NCBI GenBank assembly: GCA_009786455.1
Contig: WQTD01000003.1
Coordinates: forward strand, 12,882-48,272
Origin: Treponema sp.
Lineage (GTDB): Bacteria > Spirochaetota > Spirochaetia > Treponematales > Breznakiellaceae
Length of the DNA stretch: 35,391 nucleotides
Direction of reading: 5' to 3'
Shown here: positions 7,858 through 16,599 of the stretch, in pieces
Layout: every line of letters starts with the position of its first letter
Numbering within the stretch: position 1 is the first letter of the stretch
Translations under genes and position numbers: made by a program
Notes under the pieces: model-generated
The model's input: the letters and a program-made list of their open reading frames with translations, nothing else
What the model was told of the DNA's origin: nothing
Databases searched by the model: none

Positions 7858-9360
7858 ATGAACATTACTCAAAAATTATCATCAAAAAACCTGTTCATCT
7901 TCAATTTAGTTCTGATTGGCGCCATTTTTGGTTTTACCATGGCTTTTTTCTCTTTTTCCTGCTCTTCAGGGACACGGGTGCAGGCGCAGGAAAGTACTGT
8001 TATAATTCCGGCAAGCTCCCTTGCTGTAGCCGAAAATTTACAGACCGTCTTTCGATCCATAACGGATAAAACGCTGCCTTCTGTCGTAGAGCTGAAAACC
8101 GTATCTGTAAGAAGGCAGCAAGTGCCGAATTTTAACGGAATTCCCTGGGAGTTTTTCTTCGGACCGCGTGACAGAGGAGGACAGGACGGTCAGGAACGCG
8201 AGTTCCGTTCAGCCGGTCTTGGATCGGGGCTTATTGTCCGTCATAAAGACGGTATTTATTATGCGCTTACAAATAACCACGTTGTAGATAACGCAACTGA
8301 AATCAGGATCGCGACAAAAGAAGGCAAGGAATATCCTGCGGAACTTGTAGGAAAGGATGAACGCAAAGACCTTGCCCTCGTTTCTTTTAAAACCAACGAT
8401 CACTATCCGCTGGCAGTGTTAGGTGATTCTGACACAGTCGCTGTCGGGGACTGGGCGATTGCGATGGGTAATCCGCTCGGAGAGCAGTTTTCATTTTCAG
8501 TGACCATGGGCATTGTAAGCGCAGTCGGCAGAACAGGAGGTCCGGGCGGAAACATCAATGATTTTATACAGACAGACGCTCCGATTAATCAGGGTAACTC
8601 AGGCGGTCCCCTTGTAAATATCCGCGGAGAAGTTATCGGTATCAATACATGGATCGCAAGCAATCTTTCAGGCGGCGGAAACGTCGGTCTTGGCTTTGCC
8701 ATTCCAATCAATAACGCGAAAAGATCAATTGACGAATTTATCGAAACCGGCACAACAAGTTACGGATGGCTCGGCGTATCACTTATTGATCCAAACAGGG
8801 ATACTGTTACTGAACTTGGGCTTGAAGGAAAAAGAGGAGCTCTTGCTTCGCAGGTTTTCATCGGCTCTCCTGCGGATAACGGCGGATTAAAAGCCGGCGA
8901 TTTTATAACACATGTAAACAACAGGGAAGTAAGAGGCGTAAATCAGCTTCAGATGATAGTAGGAGACCTTAAACCCGGAGATCGCGCGACATTTACAGTT
9001 ATCAGGGATAAACAAAACAGGGACTTCCCTGTGCGTATAGAAGCGCGTACGGATCAAATTGCATCAGATAATAAAAAACTCTGGCCGGGTGTTTCATTAA
9101 TTCCACTGACTGATCAAATCAGGCAGAATTTAAATATTGATGAGAATGTAAAGGGACTCTTTGTTTATCAGTTGGTTGCCGGAAGCCCGTCCGATATTAT
9201 CGGCATAAAACAGGGTGATTTGATTACTTCAATAAACGGCGAGAATGTGAGTGATATGGCGGTGTTTTACAAGGTGTTACGTGAAAAAACAGCGAGTGAA
9301 TTATGGTTCGGCATCCGCCGCGGAGAATCAACCCTTGAGTCGCTCAGGTTTAAAAAGTAG
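7858..9360 (+). CDS. htrA: HtrA/DegP-family serine protease with two PDZ domains
   Basis: 500 aa. An N-terminal signal or anchor (about 10-35) ends in FFSFSCSSG, which could be a relaxed spirochaetal lipobox at the Cys or simply a membrane anchor. The trypsin-like domain has the full triad His141 (NNHVVD), Asp171 (KDLALV) and Ser248 (GNSGGP). Two PDZ domains follow, at about 300-385 and 405-495. HtrA proteases degrade or refold damaged envelope proteins in the periplasm. A good Shine-Dalgarno (CAGGAG) precedes the ATG, and a strong terminator follows the stop, so it is the last gene of its unit. Length and layout are normal for the family. Confidence 0.95.
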   Translation: MNITQKLSSKNLFIFNLVLIGAIFGFTMAFFSFSCSSGTRVQAQESTVIIPASSLAVAENLQTVFRSITDKTLPSVVELKTVSVRRQQVPNFNGIPWEFFFGPRDRGGQDGQEREFRSAGLGSGLIVRHKDGIYYALTNNHVVDNATEIRIATKEGKEYPAELVGKDERKDLALVSFKTNDHYPLAVLGDSDTVAVGDWAIAMGNPLGEQFSFSVTMGIVSAVGRTGGPGGNINDFIQTDAPINQGNSGGPLVNIRGEVIGINTWIASNLSGGGNVGLGFAIPINNAKRSIDEFIETGTTSYGWLGVSLIDPNRDTVTELGLEGKRGALASQVFIGSPADNGGLKAGDFITHVNNREVRGVNQLQMIVGDLKPGDRATFTVIRDKQNRDFPVRIEARTDQIASDNKKLWPGVSLIPLTDQIRQNLNIDENVKGLFVYQLVAGSPSDIIGIKQGDLITSINGENVSDMAVFYKVLREKTASELWFGIRRGESTLESLRFKK

Positions 9361-9381
9361 CAGATAACGCAGATATAAAGA

Positions 9382-9418
9382 GCCTGTCTCCGGTTGCTCC
9401 GCAGGCAGGCTTTTTTTT
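9382..9418 (+). terminator. Rho-independent terminator after htrA
   Basis: The stem pairs GCCTG with CAGGC and, after a T-G wobble and one C-C mismatch, CT/AG and CGG/CCG around the loop TTGCT. Eight Ts (9411-9418) follow. It lies directly against the stop of the convergent MBL gene and serves the plus strand only, since no T-tract exists on the other side. Confidence 0.9.
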
Positions 9419-9420
9419 AG

Positions 9421-10044
9421 TCAGATATCGACTTTGAAAACAGGCTGCCTGCTGCGGTTAATATCGTAATTGATTATATCCATATTAAAACGTCGTTCAG
9501 CTTCAAGCGTTGAAGGAGGACCGTGTCCGGGCAGCACAATAAAATCGCCGGGAAGCGAAAGAAGACGGCTGCGCAGCTTGTTCATCTGCGTAGTGGCTCC
9601 GTAAGCGCTTGCTGTGCTGCCCAATAACCCCGCCGTAAGAACATCGCCTGTAAAAAGCAGATTCCCTATCCGGTATACAACAGAATCAGAAGAATGACCT
9701 GGTATGGAAATAATTTCCACCTGAAAACTGTCGATGATAAACCTGTCGCCGTCTTTTACCATTATTGTTTTATGATCCATGATGCTCTGATTCACGGCAA
9801 ATACCTCTGCGTTGTATATGCGTTTTAACGTTCTAAGTCCACGGACATGATTTGAATGATCGTGAGTCACCAAAACAGCTTTAAGAAAAAAATTATTGTT
9901 TTCGATGTAGTCAAGAATCGCATTATCCATACCTCCTGGATCTACAACGATTGCGGCATTCGGTCTGTCTTTTCCCGCTTCTTCCTCTCCCAGAATGTAG
10001 CAGTTGCTGAACCCAAATGTACAGTATTGAAAAAAAAGTTTCAC
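9421..10044 (-). CDS. MBL-fold metallo-hydrolase (glyoxalase II-like)
   Basis: 207 aa with the metallo-beta-lactamase fold: His61-Asp62-His63-Ser64-Asn65-His66, His117 (PGHSSDS), Asp134 (FTGDV) and His174 (LPGHG). The usual HxHxDH motif reads HDHSNH, so the Asp that normally binds the second metal is Asn. The size and FTGD/LPGHG motifs fit the glyoxalase II-like hydroxyacylglutathione hydrolase group. The substrate cannot be told. The ATG overlaps the stop of the pentapeptide-repeat gene (4 bases), so the two are coupled. Cytoplasmic. Confidence 0.88.
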   Translation of the reverse strand: MKLFFQYCTFGFSNCYILGEEEAGKDRPNAAIVVDPGGMDNAILDYIENNNFFLKAVLVTHDHSNHVRGLRTLKRIYNAEVFAVNQSIMDHKTIMVKDGDRFIIDSFQVEIISIPGHSSDSVVYRIGNLLFTGDVLTAGLLGSTASAYGATTQMNKLRSRLLSLPGDFIVLPGHGPPSTLEAERRFNMDIINYDINRSRQPVFKVDI

Positions 10045-10631
10045 TGGTCTTCCTTCTCGAATATTGCTTCCGCTGTATTTGACGCTTTAAATACCATATC
10101 CTTCTGTTTCGCACTTGCAAAATAAACCCTTTTTAAATTGCAATTAATAAAAGTCACTTTTGATAAATCGGCGCTGATAAAACGGCTGTTGTATAAATTG
10201 GTATTGTCAAACGACGTATTAATTATTGCAGCTCCTTCATAATTAATATGCACAAGTTCTGAATTTGAAAAATCACAATTATTAAAACTGGAACCTGCGA
10301 ATGAAATAAACTGGGAATCTGTTTTTGTAAAATCACAATTTATGAAACTTGAAAAATCAAAAAAACTCATTCTTATTTTAAAGCCAGAAAAATTACAATT
10401 ATTAAACGAAGCTTCCTTGAAATTGCAGCCGTAAAAATGGTGATTGGAAAAATCTACATCTTCAAAATGCATCCCTGAAACATTTAAATTCCTGATTGTA
10501 CTATTTTCCTCAATGTAATTACAAATACGCAAATATTCCCGCTCCGGATTTGCAAGATGAATAATACACAAATTATATCCTGTAACTGCGGGTCTGCCGC
10601 ATCCTGCGGCGCACGGCTTGTTCGTAAACAT
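10041..10631 (-). CDS. Pentapeptide-repeat protein with N-terminal Cys/His motif
   Basis: 196 aa. Residues from about 45 to 190 consist of A(D/N)LxF-like five-residue repeats (NCDFSNSEL, NTSFDNTNL) that build a right-handed quadrilateral beta helix. The first 25 residues hold C7, C11, C22 and H25, a possible small zinc site. Pentapeptide proteins range from DNA mimics that protect gyrase to scaffold proteins; nothing here identifies which. The upstream frame closes with TGA six codons before the ATG, so the start is well bounded, although no spaced Shine-Dalgarno is present. It is divergent from the zinc-ribbon gene with about 60 bases between them. Confidence 0.85.
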   Translation of the reverse strand: MFTNKPCAAGCGRPAVTGYNLCIIHLANPEREYLRICNYIEENSTIRNLNVSGMHFEDVDFSNHHFYGCNFKEASFNNCNFSGFKIRMSFFDFSSFINCDFTKTDSQFISFAGSSFNNCDFSNSELVHINYEGAAIINTSFDNTNLYNSRFISADLSKVTFINCNLKRVYFASAKQKDMVFKASNTAEAIFEKEDQ

Positions 10632-10694
10632 CCTGAATTCAAAGTATCACATATTTATCTTTACAGCCAGTCATGTAAAGAGTACAATGAACCC

Positions 10695-10988
10695 ATGTGC
10701 TGGTATTGCGGATCGCCAATTACAAACGAGCAGCCAATCGGCCGTTCTGCCTGCTGCCCTGACTGCAGAAAAGATCTGCGCTCATGCAGAAACTGCCGTT
10801 TTTATCTTCCCGGATCTGGAGGCGGCTGCCGTGAAAGCAGCGCGGAGGCTCAGCCTGACAGGGAACGCGCAAATTTTTGCGACTGGTTTTTTCTTGACGA
10901 AAAATACCGCCGTCAGAGCGGCAGGCAGCAGGGAGACATGGAAAAAGCTAAAGTATCAAGGGCGGCATTCGATGATTTATTCAAGTAA
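10695..10988 (+). CDS. Small cysteine-rich zinc-ribbon protein
   Basis: 97 aa from the ATG at 10695. The track starts at 10557, but that would overlap the 5' end of the pentapeptide gene antisense, and the sequence only becomes protein-like at MCWYCG. Nine cysteines lie in the first 62 residues (C2, C5, C20, C21, C24, C31, C34, C45, C62), enough for two zinc sites: CWYC...CPDC and CRNC...C...C. The C-terminus is charged. The ATG of murI follows 2 bases after the stop, so it is the first gene of the murI-rsgA-mutS2 operon. Function unknown; a small metal-binding adaptor is one possibility. Confidence 0.75.
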   Translation: MCWYCGSPITNEQPIGRSACCPDCRKDLRSCRNCRFYLPGSGGGCRESSAEAQPDRERANFCDWFFLDEKYRRQSGRQQGDMEKAKVSRAAFDDLFK

Positions 10989-10990
10989 AA

Positions 10991-11788
10991 ATGAAAGAAA
11001 AACCCGTATTGTTTATTGATTCCGGCATTGGCGGAATTCCTTATTGCAGAGATTTTTTAAAAAACAATCAGCAGGAATCTGTTTTTTATCTCGCTGATAA
11101 AAAAAATTTTCCTTACGGTCCGCGTGATAAAGAAGAAATAGCTTCCATTCTTGTATCGCTCATGGAAGAATTCCTGAAAAAAACAGAGCCCAAAATAACC
11201 GTGCTTGCCTGTAATACAGCTACAATCTCGGCTATCAATGCGTTACGGGAAAATTTTCCGCAAATTCCGTTTGTAGGAACAGTTCCCGCGCTGAAACCTG
11301 CGGCAATCTCATGCGGCAACGGAAAAGTGGGGATACTTGCAACAGAACGTACAATTGAAGAGCTTGACAGTCTGGACTTAACCGATAAATACTGCGAGAT
11401 AACCGGAATAGCCGCTCCCGAACTTGTTGAATTTGTTGAAAAAAAATTTGACGCGGCAAACGGCAGCGAAAAAAAAGAAATTGTAAAAAAATATATTAAT
11501 AAATTCCGCGGCGAAAATGTAAATACCCTTGTTCTTGGATGCACTCATTTTCTGTATCTTCTTGAAGAATTCCAGAATGAAGCCAGTCCTTCCATCATCG
11601 TCTTTGATTCGATTGCCGGCATTACAAAACGCATTGAATACCTGTTGGATAAAAATAATTTGCGCGCCGGTAAAAATTCAAAAGCTGAATATAAATTTCT
11701 TCTAACAGGCAGTAAAATGGAAGACCCCTTATGGAGAGCCAGAGCTTTAAAAATGGGATTTGAATTATTTTATTTTGATGAACCATGA
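10991..11788 (+). CDS. murI: Glutamate racemase
   Basis: 265 aa, normal for MurI, which makes D-glutamate for peptidoglycan. The catalytic cysteines are Cys74 (LACNTAT) and Cys184 (LGCTHF), with Asp10 in FIDSGIGG and the substrate loop YGPR near 42. Cofactor-independent and cytoplasmic. Its product feeds MurD, downstream of the MurC encoded on the other strand at 22-23.4 kb. The last codon overlaps the ATG of rsgA by 4 bases. Confidence 0.96.
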   Translation: MKEKPVLFIDSGIGGIPYCRDFLKNNQQESVFYLADKKNFPYGPRDKEEIASILVSLMEEFLKKTEPKITVLACNTATISAINALRENFPQIPFVGTVPALKPAAISCGNGKVGILATERTIEELDSLDLTDKYCEITGIAAPELVEFVEKKFDAANGSEKKEIVKKYINKFRGENVNTLVLGCTHFLYLLEEFQNEASPSIIVFDSIAGITKRIEYLLDKNNLRAGKNSKAEYKFLLTGSKMEDPLWRARALKMGFELFYFDEP

Positions 11789-12738
11789 AAAATGAAACAG
11801 ATATTATAAGAGGCGAGATTTTCTGTGGTTCGCGCAATGTTCTTACGGTCAGAGCGGAGACTGAAGATGGATTGAAAGAACTTGAATGCCGTATAAAGGG
11901 AAAAGTATTAAAATCCTGTGAAAATTTTTACAATCCTCTGGCTCCAGGAGACTGTGTAAATATTGAATACAATAAAAAATCCGGCACAGCACAAATTATA
12001 TCGGTAGAAAAAAGAAATAATATTTTCAGCCGCTATAACCAAAAAGAAGGACTAAGCCAGCTTCTTGCGGTAAATGTTGATATGGTTTTATGCCTTTGCA
12101 CCCCGCTCTCCCCTCCTTTCAGACCGCGCTTTGTTGATCGCGTTCTTTTACAGGCGGACATCGCCGGAATTAAAGCTCTTGTTATCTGCAACAAAATCGA
12201 TCTTGAAAATGACGATATTGATGTTTACGAACGTCTGGAAGAATATAAAAATATTGGATATAAAGTCCTTTTTCTGTCCGCAAAAACAGGAGAAGGTCTT
12301 GATGATCTTCGCCGCGAAACAGAAGGCAAAACCTCTGTTTTAACAGGTCAGTCAGGAGTTGGAAAATCGAGCCTTCTAAACGCTCTTCAGCCCGGCTTGA
12401 ATATCAGGGAAGGTAGCCTTAATGAAAAATACGACCGGGGAGTTCATACAACTACAATGTCTTTCATGGTTGAACTGCCGGGAAAAACGCGTTATATTGA
12501 TACGCCGGGAGTGCGGCTTTTTATACCTGATGGAATAAAAGCGCAGCAGCTTATTTATCACATGAAGGAATTTACGCCTCTTGCAGGCAAATGCAGTTTC
12601 GGTCTGTCCTGCTCTCACAGAACAGAACCGGGATGTAAAATAATGGAGGCAGTCGCCGCCGGCGTTATTCACGAAGATCGTTATGAGAGTTTTCTGAGAA
12701 TATACGATGATTTAAAGGGAAATATTAGTGATTATTGA
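11785..12738 (+). CDS. rsgA: Ribosome small-subunit-dependent GTPase RsgA
   Basis: 317 aa. The GTPase is circularly permuted, as is diagnostic: G4 NKID (136-139) and G5 SAK (165-167) come before G1 GQSGVGKS (188-195) and G3 DTPG (239-242). An OB-fold at residues 1-80 precedes, and a zinc finger C270, C276, H278, C284 follows. RsgA is a late 30S-maturation checkpoint GTPase that releases assembly factors. The ATG overlaps murI's stop by 4 bases and its own end overlaps mutS2 by 11 bases. Confidence 0.96.
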   Translation: MKNETDIIRGEIFCGSRNVLTVRAETEDGLKELECRIKGKVLKSCENFYNPLAPGDCVNIEYNKKSGTAQIISVEKRNNIFSRYNQKEGLSQLLAVNVDMVLCLCTPLSPPFRPRFVDRVLLQADIAGIKALVICNKIDLENDDIDVYERLEEYKNIGYKVLFLSAKTGEGLDDLRRETEGKTSVLTGQSGVGKSSLLNALQPGLNIREGSLNEKYDRGVHTTTMSFMVELPGKTRYIDTPGVRLFIPDGIKAQQLIYHMKEFTPLAGKCSFGLSCSHRTEPGCKIMEAVAAGVIHEDRYESFLRIYDDLKGNISDY

Positions 12739-15139
12739 CAGGGAAAAATTAACAGAAAAAACTTTAAATCTGCTTGAATATCCGAAAATACTTGAAAAGG
12801 TATCTTCAATGGCATTAAGCGCCGAAGCCGCCCAAATACTCAAAAATTCCGGACCGTTATTCAAAGACTGCGCGGAAGAATTAAAAGCAAAAACAAAAGC
12901 GATTCAAATCCTGATAAAATTCTGCGATGACGAACCGCGTTCATGGCTTCCTTCAATAGGATTTCTCCTTCCGAAAATTGAAACAGCAGGCACTGTACTT
13001 GATTTGGATGAAGCGCTGGCAACCGGTCTTTTTATCGAGCGCAGCGAGGAACTTAAAAAATGGATTATAAAAGAGAGAAACGGAATCACCATTGATGAAG
13101 GAAGACAGGCTCTTCTTGACATGCTGAACAGCGATTTGTTTCCTGACTGCTCTCCTGCCGCTATGGAAATATTCAAAATAATCGACAGGGAAGGGAATTT
13201 ACGCGACCTTCCGGCGTTACGCGCCATAAGAAGGCGGATTGAAAGCCTTGAAAAGGATTTAAAAACAGCTGTCAGCCGCTATTCATCAGACGACGAGTAT
13301 AAAAGAATGCTTCAGTCTCCTCTTCCCTCGCAGCGCGACGGACGGGCGGTTATCGCCGTTAAAGCAAATTACCGCGGACGCATCAGCGGGATAATTCATG
13401 AGACTTCATCCAGCGGGCAGACGGTATTTATTGAACCTCTTGATGTAGTTGATAAAAATAATGAACTTCTTCTTGAAAAACGAAATTTTGATGCGGAAAT
13501 CCAGAAAATACTGCGTGAATTAACTGAAAAAATTTCTTTTTATTCAGAAAGCGTAAAAACACTTCACATAACAATTATGGAACTTGAATGTTTAAGGGCA
13601 AGAGCAAGATACTCGGCAGAAACAAAAGGCTGCTTTGCGAAAAACAGGGACGCGCTTGTTTTAAGGCAGGCTCGCCACCCCATGCTGAAAAAAGCTGTTC
13701 CGGTTGACATCACCATGAGCGGAAGCACGCGGACGCTTATAATCACAGGACCGAACACGGGCGGAAAAACTGTCGCGCTTAAAACACTGGGGCTTTTTGC
13801 CGCGATGAATCAAAGCGGACTGGCTCTCCCGCTTGAAGAAGAAAGCGCTCTTCCCGTATTCGACGGAATATTTGCTGATATCGGCGATGAACAATCCATT
13901 GATCAGTCCCTTTCAACCTTTTCCGCGCACATAACAAATATTTCCGCGATAACTTCCCATGCAAGTGAAAAATCACTTGTTCTCCTTGACGAACTTGGCT
14001 CAGGCACCGATCCTGAAGAAGGCGGGGCGATTGCCATGTCTATTCTCGATTTTTTGATCGATAAAAAATCAAGAATGATTATTACAACCCATCACGGTAT
14101 TTTAAAAAATTACGGGTACACAAGAGCGGGTGTAGAAAACGCCTCTGTCGAATTCAATACGCAGACATTGTCGCCGACATATAAAATTGTAGCCGGGCTT
14201 CCCGGTGAAAGCAGAGCGCTTGATATAGCCCTTGCGAACGGTCTTGACAGCGGAATTGTCGGGAGAGCAAGAAAATACATAAGCGAAGAAGCATCCGACA
14301 TATCGGCAATAATAAGCGGACTTGAAAAAAAACAGAGGGAACTTGCCGGCATTGAACATAAAAGCGCGATTGAATTGAAAAAACTGAAAGAAGAAAAAAG
14401 AAATGCTGATCTAAAGGAACTGCGTCTTCGTCAGAAGGAAGCAGAATTAAAACGCGAACACGTAGGCAAACTCCAGCTTCTGTTAAGAGAAAGCCGCAAA
14501 ACGCTTGAAAACCTTGTCCGCGAGCTGAAAGAAGGAGAAGTTACCCGCGAAAAAACCCTGAAGGTCAAGGAATTCCTTAACGAGCTTGCGCGTAACGTTG
14601 AAAATGAAAGCGACTCCCTTGATGAAGAAGAGCAGGCGATCAGAAAACAATTTTCATTTTCATCAAATGAAGAAAGCTCAGCCGCCTTCGCTCCCGGCAT
14701 GGAAGTAATGGCAGGAATCTCAAAACAGCGCGGCGTAATTATCCGCTCAGATAAAAAAAGCGCGAAAACGGCTTCGTGGATAGTGGAAGTCGGCTCATTA
14801 AAGATGACTTTTTCAGAGAAAGATTTGATTCCCGTTTCTGCGGAAAAAGCCGCTGTGCGTCCCTCCTGGGCGGCTGAATATAGTTCGCAATACAGCGCGG
14901 TATACGAACTGAAATTACTGGGGATGAGGCTTGAAGAAGCAAAAGACGCTCTTCGCCGCCAGATCGAAGCTGCTTCTCTCAGCGGTTTAAAAAATTTCGC
15001 CGTTGTTCACGGAAAAGGAAGCGGAATTCTTCAAAAGGGCATTCATGACTACCTCAAAAAGGAACCGGCGGTAGCAGATTATTATTTTTCAAGACCGGAA
15101 ACCGGCGGATTTGGAAGGACGGAAGTCGTACTTAGATAA
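12728..15139 (+). CDS. mutS2: MutS2 ATPase with degenerate Smr domain
   Basis: 803 aa. It starts at GTG 12728, inside rsgA, with the Shine-Dalgarno AAAGGGA. The MutS-core and clamp region spans about 1-330, the ABC-type ATPase has Walker A TGPNTGGKT (340-348) and Walker B LLDELGSGTDPEE (about 418-430), followed by a coiled coil at about 510-640 and a C-terminal Smr domain from about 725. No mismatch-recognition domain is present, as expected for MutS2. MutS2 acts in anti-recombination or rescue of collided ribosomes. The Smr domain keeps HGKGSG (His761) but the LDxH motif reads LKLLGMR, so nuclease activity is doubtful. Confidence 0.95.
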   Translation: MIIDREKLTEKTLNLLEYPKILEKVSSMALSAEAAQILKNSGPLFKDCAEELKAKTKAIQILIKFCDDEPRSWLPSIGFLLPKIETAGTVLDLDEALATGLFIERSEELKKWIIKERNGITIDEGRQALLDMLNSDLFPDCSPAAMEIFKIIDREGNLRDLPALRAIRRRIESLEKDLKTAVSRYSSDDEYKRMLQSPLPSQRDGRAVIAVKANYRGRISGIIHETSSSGQTVFIEPLDVVDKNNELLLEKRNFDAEIQKILRELTEKISFYSESVKTLHITIMELECLRARARYSAETKGCFAKNRDALVLRQARHPMLKKAVPVDITMSGSTRTLIITGPNTGGKTVALKTLGLFAAMNQSGLALPLEEESALPVFDGIFADIGDEQSIDQSLSTFSAHITNISAITSHASEKSLVLLDELGSGTDPEEGGAIAMSILDFLIDKKSRMIITTHHGILKNYGYTRAGVENASVEFNTQTLSPTYKIVAGLPGESRALDIALANGLDSGIVGRARKYISEEASDISAIISGLEKKQRELAGIEHKSAIELKKLKEEKRNADLKELRLRQKEAELKREHVGKLQLLLRESRKTLENLVRELKEGEVTREKTLKVKEFLNELARNVENESDSLDEEEQAIRKQFSFSSNEESSAAFAPGMEVMAGISKQRGVIIRSDKKSAKTASWIVEVGSLKMTFSEKDLIPVSAEKAAVRPSWAAEYSSQYSAVYELKLLGMRLEEAKDALRRQIEAASLSGLKNFAVVHGKGSGILQKGIHDYLKKEPAVADYYFSRPETGGFGRTEVVLR

Positions 15140-15146
15140 ATAGACT

Positions 15147-15656
15147 CTACATATCCAAAAGCGGTTCGTTATTATCCATCAGATCGGGTATTGCATAAAC
15201 CAGAGAACCAGACTGACGAACGCGAAGCTCTGCAAAACCTTTTGAAACCATTGCATCAAGATTATTTTTCGCTTCTTCAATTGAAATATTTCCTGCAAGC
15301 GCCAGTTCGCTTGCGGTAAGAATTCCCTTATTTGTCTTCGCCAATTTTAAAATGGTTCTTTCAATATGTTCTTTGTCACGGACAATACGGGTTTCTCCGT
15401 CACCTACGCTGCGCCATGACTGACCGGAGACATTATTGGTTCTTACAGTTCCGTCAAGAATAGCCTTGCGGATATTCGCTTCCCTTACCTGATTCGGCAA
15501 AGTTAAAAAATCATAAATCGTGCCTACCACAAAGAAGCCGCCGGTAAACATCCACAATATTCCCGTTGGTATTTTTCCAAGATAAAAACGATGAAACCCA
15601 AAAAGCCCAAAGCAGGAAAGGAACCAGAGAAGATATGCTATAAACGTACTGTACAT
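15147..15656 (-). CDS. TM2-domain membrane protein with winged-helix-like C-terminus
   Basis: 169 aa. Two membrane segments at about 5-50 carry the TM2 signature (GLFGFHRFYLGK, then GTIYDFLTL). Residues about 95-160 (IERTILKLAKTNKGILTASELA) look like a winged-helix domain, so the cytoplasmic tail could bind DNA or another protein; this is inference. There is no Shine-Dalgarno before the ATG, and it lies 31 bases after the permease stop in the same direction. A weak TTGACG...TAATCT pair just upstream would give a near-leaderless message. Its 3' end faces mutS2 with 7 bases between stops. Function unknown. Confidence 0.8.
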   Translation of the reverse strand: MYSTFIAYLLWFLSCFGLFGFHRFYLGKIPTGILWMFTGGFFVVGTIYDFLTLPNQVREANIRKAILDGTVRTNNVSGQSWRSVGDGETRIVRDKEHIERTILKLAKTNKGILTASELALAGNISIEEAKNNLDAMVSKGFAELRVRQSGSLVYAIPDLMDNNEPLLDM

Positions 15657-15687
15657 TAGTATAGATTACAGATAAATAACTCTGCCG

Positions 15688-16599
15688 TCAATGTCTTGAT
15701 TTATCATAAGGCTGTCCCAGAGACGCGGGAGTGTAATCTTTTCCGCTGAAAATAACAAGGGTAAGAAGGGTTATCAAAAAAGGAAGCATGCTGAAAAATT
15801 CCGATGGAAGAAAATCCAGGCTTTGCAGATTGACGATATTAACCGCCATTCCTGAAGAAGCTCCGAAGAGCAAACTGGAACCTAGAATGCCGAGTGGCAG
15901 CCAGCGTCCGAAAGAAACCGCAGCAAGAGCGATAAAACCTTTTCCGTTAATTGTGTTAACTGTAAATTGAATATCCTGGGTAAGAACAATGCAGGCACCT
16001 GCAAGACCGGCAAGAAGACCGGAAATTAAAACTGCTGTATAACGAATACCGATAACATTGGCTCCCGATGAAGCAGCAGCATGAGGATATTCGCCTGCGG
16101 CGCGAAGACGCAAACCCCAGGGACGCTTGTAAATCATAAACCACGCGGCAAGTAAAATCAAAAGCGCAATCCAAATAGTAGGATAAATTCCAAAAATCCC
16201 CGATCTCATTCCCATCCTGTAGTTCATGCTTCTGTCCATTCGGAATATTAACTGACAGATAAATACGGTTATCCCATTTGATAAAAGATTTATACCGGTG
16301 CCGGAGATAACCTGATCGGCTCTCAGGGTGATGCTGGCAAATGCGTGAATAAGCGAAAAAAGACAGCCTGTCAGTGCGGCAAATATTAAAGACAGCGGAA
16401 TTGAAAAACCGGTTTTTGTTTCCAAAAGAACATGCGTGATCGCTGCTGTCATTGCGCCCATTGCCATAAGCCCTTCAAGAGCGATATTGACAACTCCTGA
16501 ACGTTCACAAATCATGCCGCCTGTTGCAGCGATGAGTATTGGAGCGACAATCATTAAAGTTGAGGGTATCATCGCGGTAAAAAATAAAATATGTTCCAT
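15688..16599 (-). CDS. BMP/nucleoside-type ABC transporter permease 2
   Basis: 303 aa from the ATG at 16599 (the track uses TTG 16602). The ATG overlaps the stop of the preceding permease as TGATG, so translation is coupled. Eight to ten hydrophobic segments and the permease loop (CERSGVVNIALEGLMAMGA) match the BPD_transp_2 family as found in nucleoside importers next to BMP lipoproteins. It forms the inner-membrane channel with permease 1. No ATPase gene lies in this cluster. Confidence 0.9.
   Translation of the reverse strand: MEHILFFTAMIPSTLMIVAPILIAATGGMICERSGVVNIALEGLMAMGAMTAAITHVLLETKTGFSIPLSLIFAALTGCLFSLIHAFASITLRADQVISGTGINLLSNGITVFICQLIFRMDRSMNYRMGMRSGIFGIYPTIWIALLILLAAWFMIYKRPWGLRLRAAGEYPHAAASSGANVIGIRYTAVLISGLLAGLAGACIVLTQDIQFTVNTINGKGFIALAAVSFGRWLPLGILGSSLLFGASSGMAVNIVNLQSLDFLPSEFFSMLPFLITLLTLVIFSGKDYTPASLGQPYDKSRH

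Noticed and set aside
10557-10694. Track extension of the zinc-ribbon ORF
   Set aside because: Antisense to the pentapeptide gene start and with no Shine-Dalgarno; protein-like text begins at the ATG 10695.
10618-11019. Plus-strand 133-aa ORF
   Set aside because: Frame-shifted shadow of the zinc-ribbon gene; cysteine spacing and coupling to murI support the other frame.
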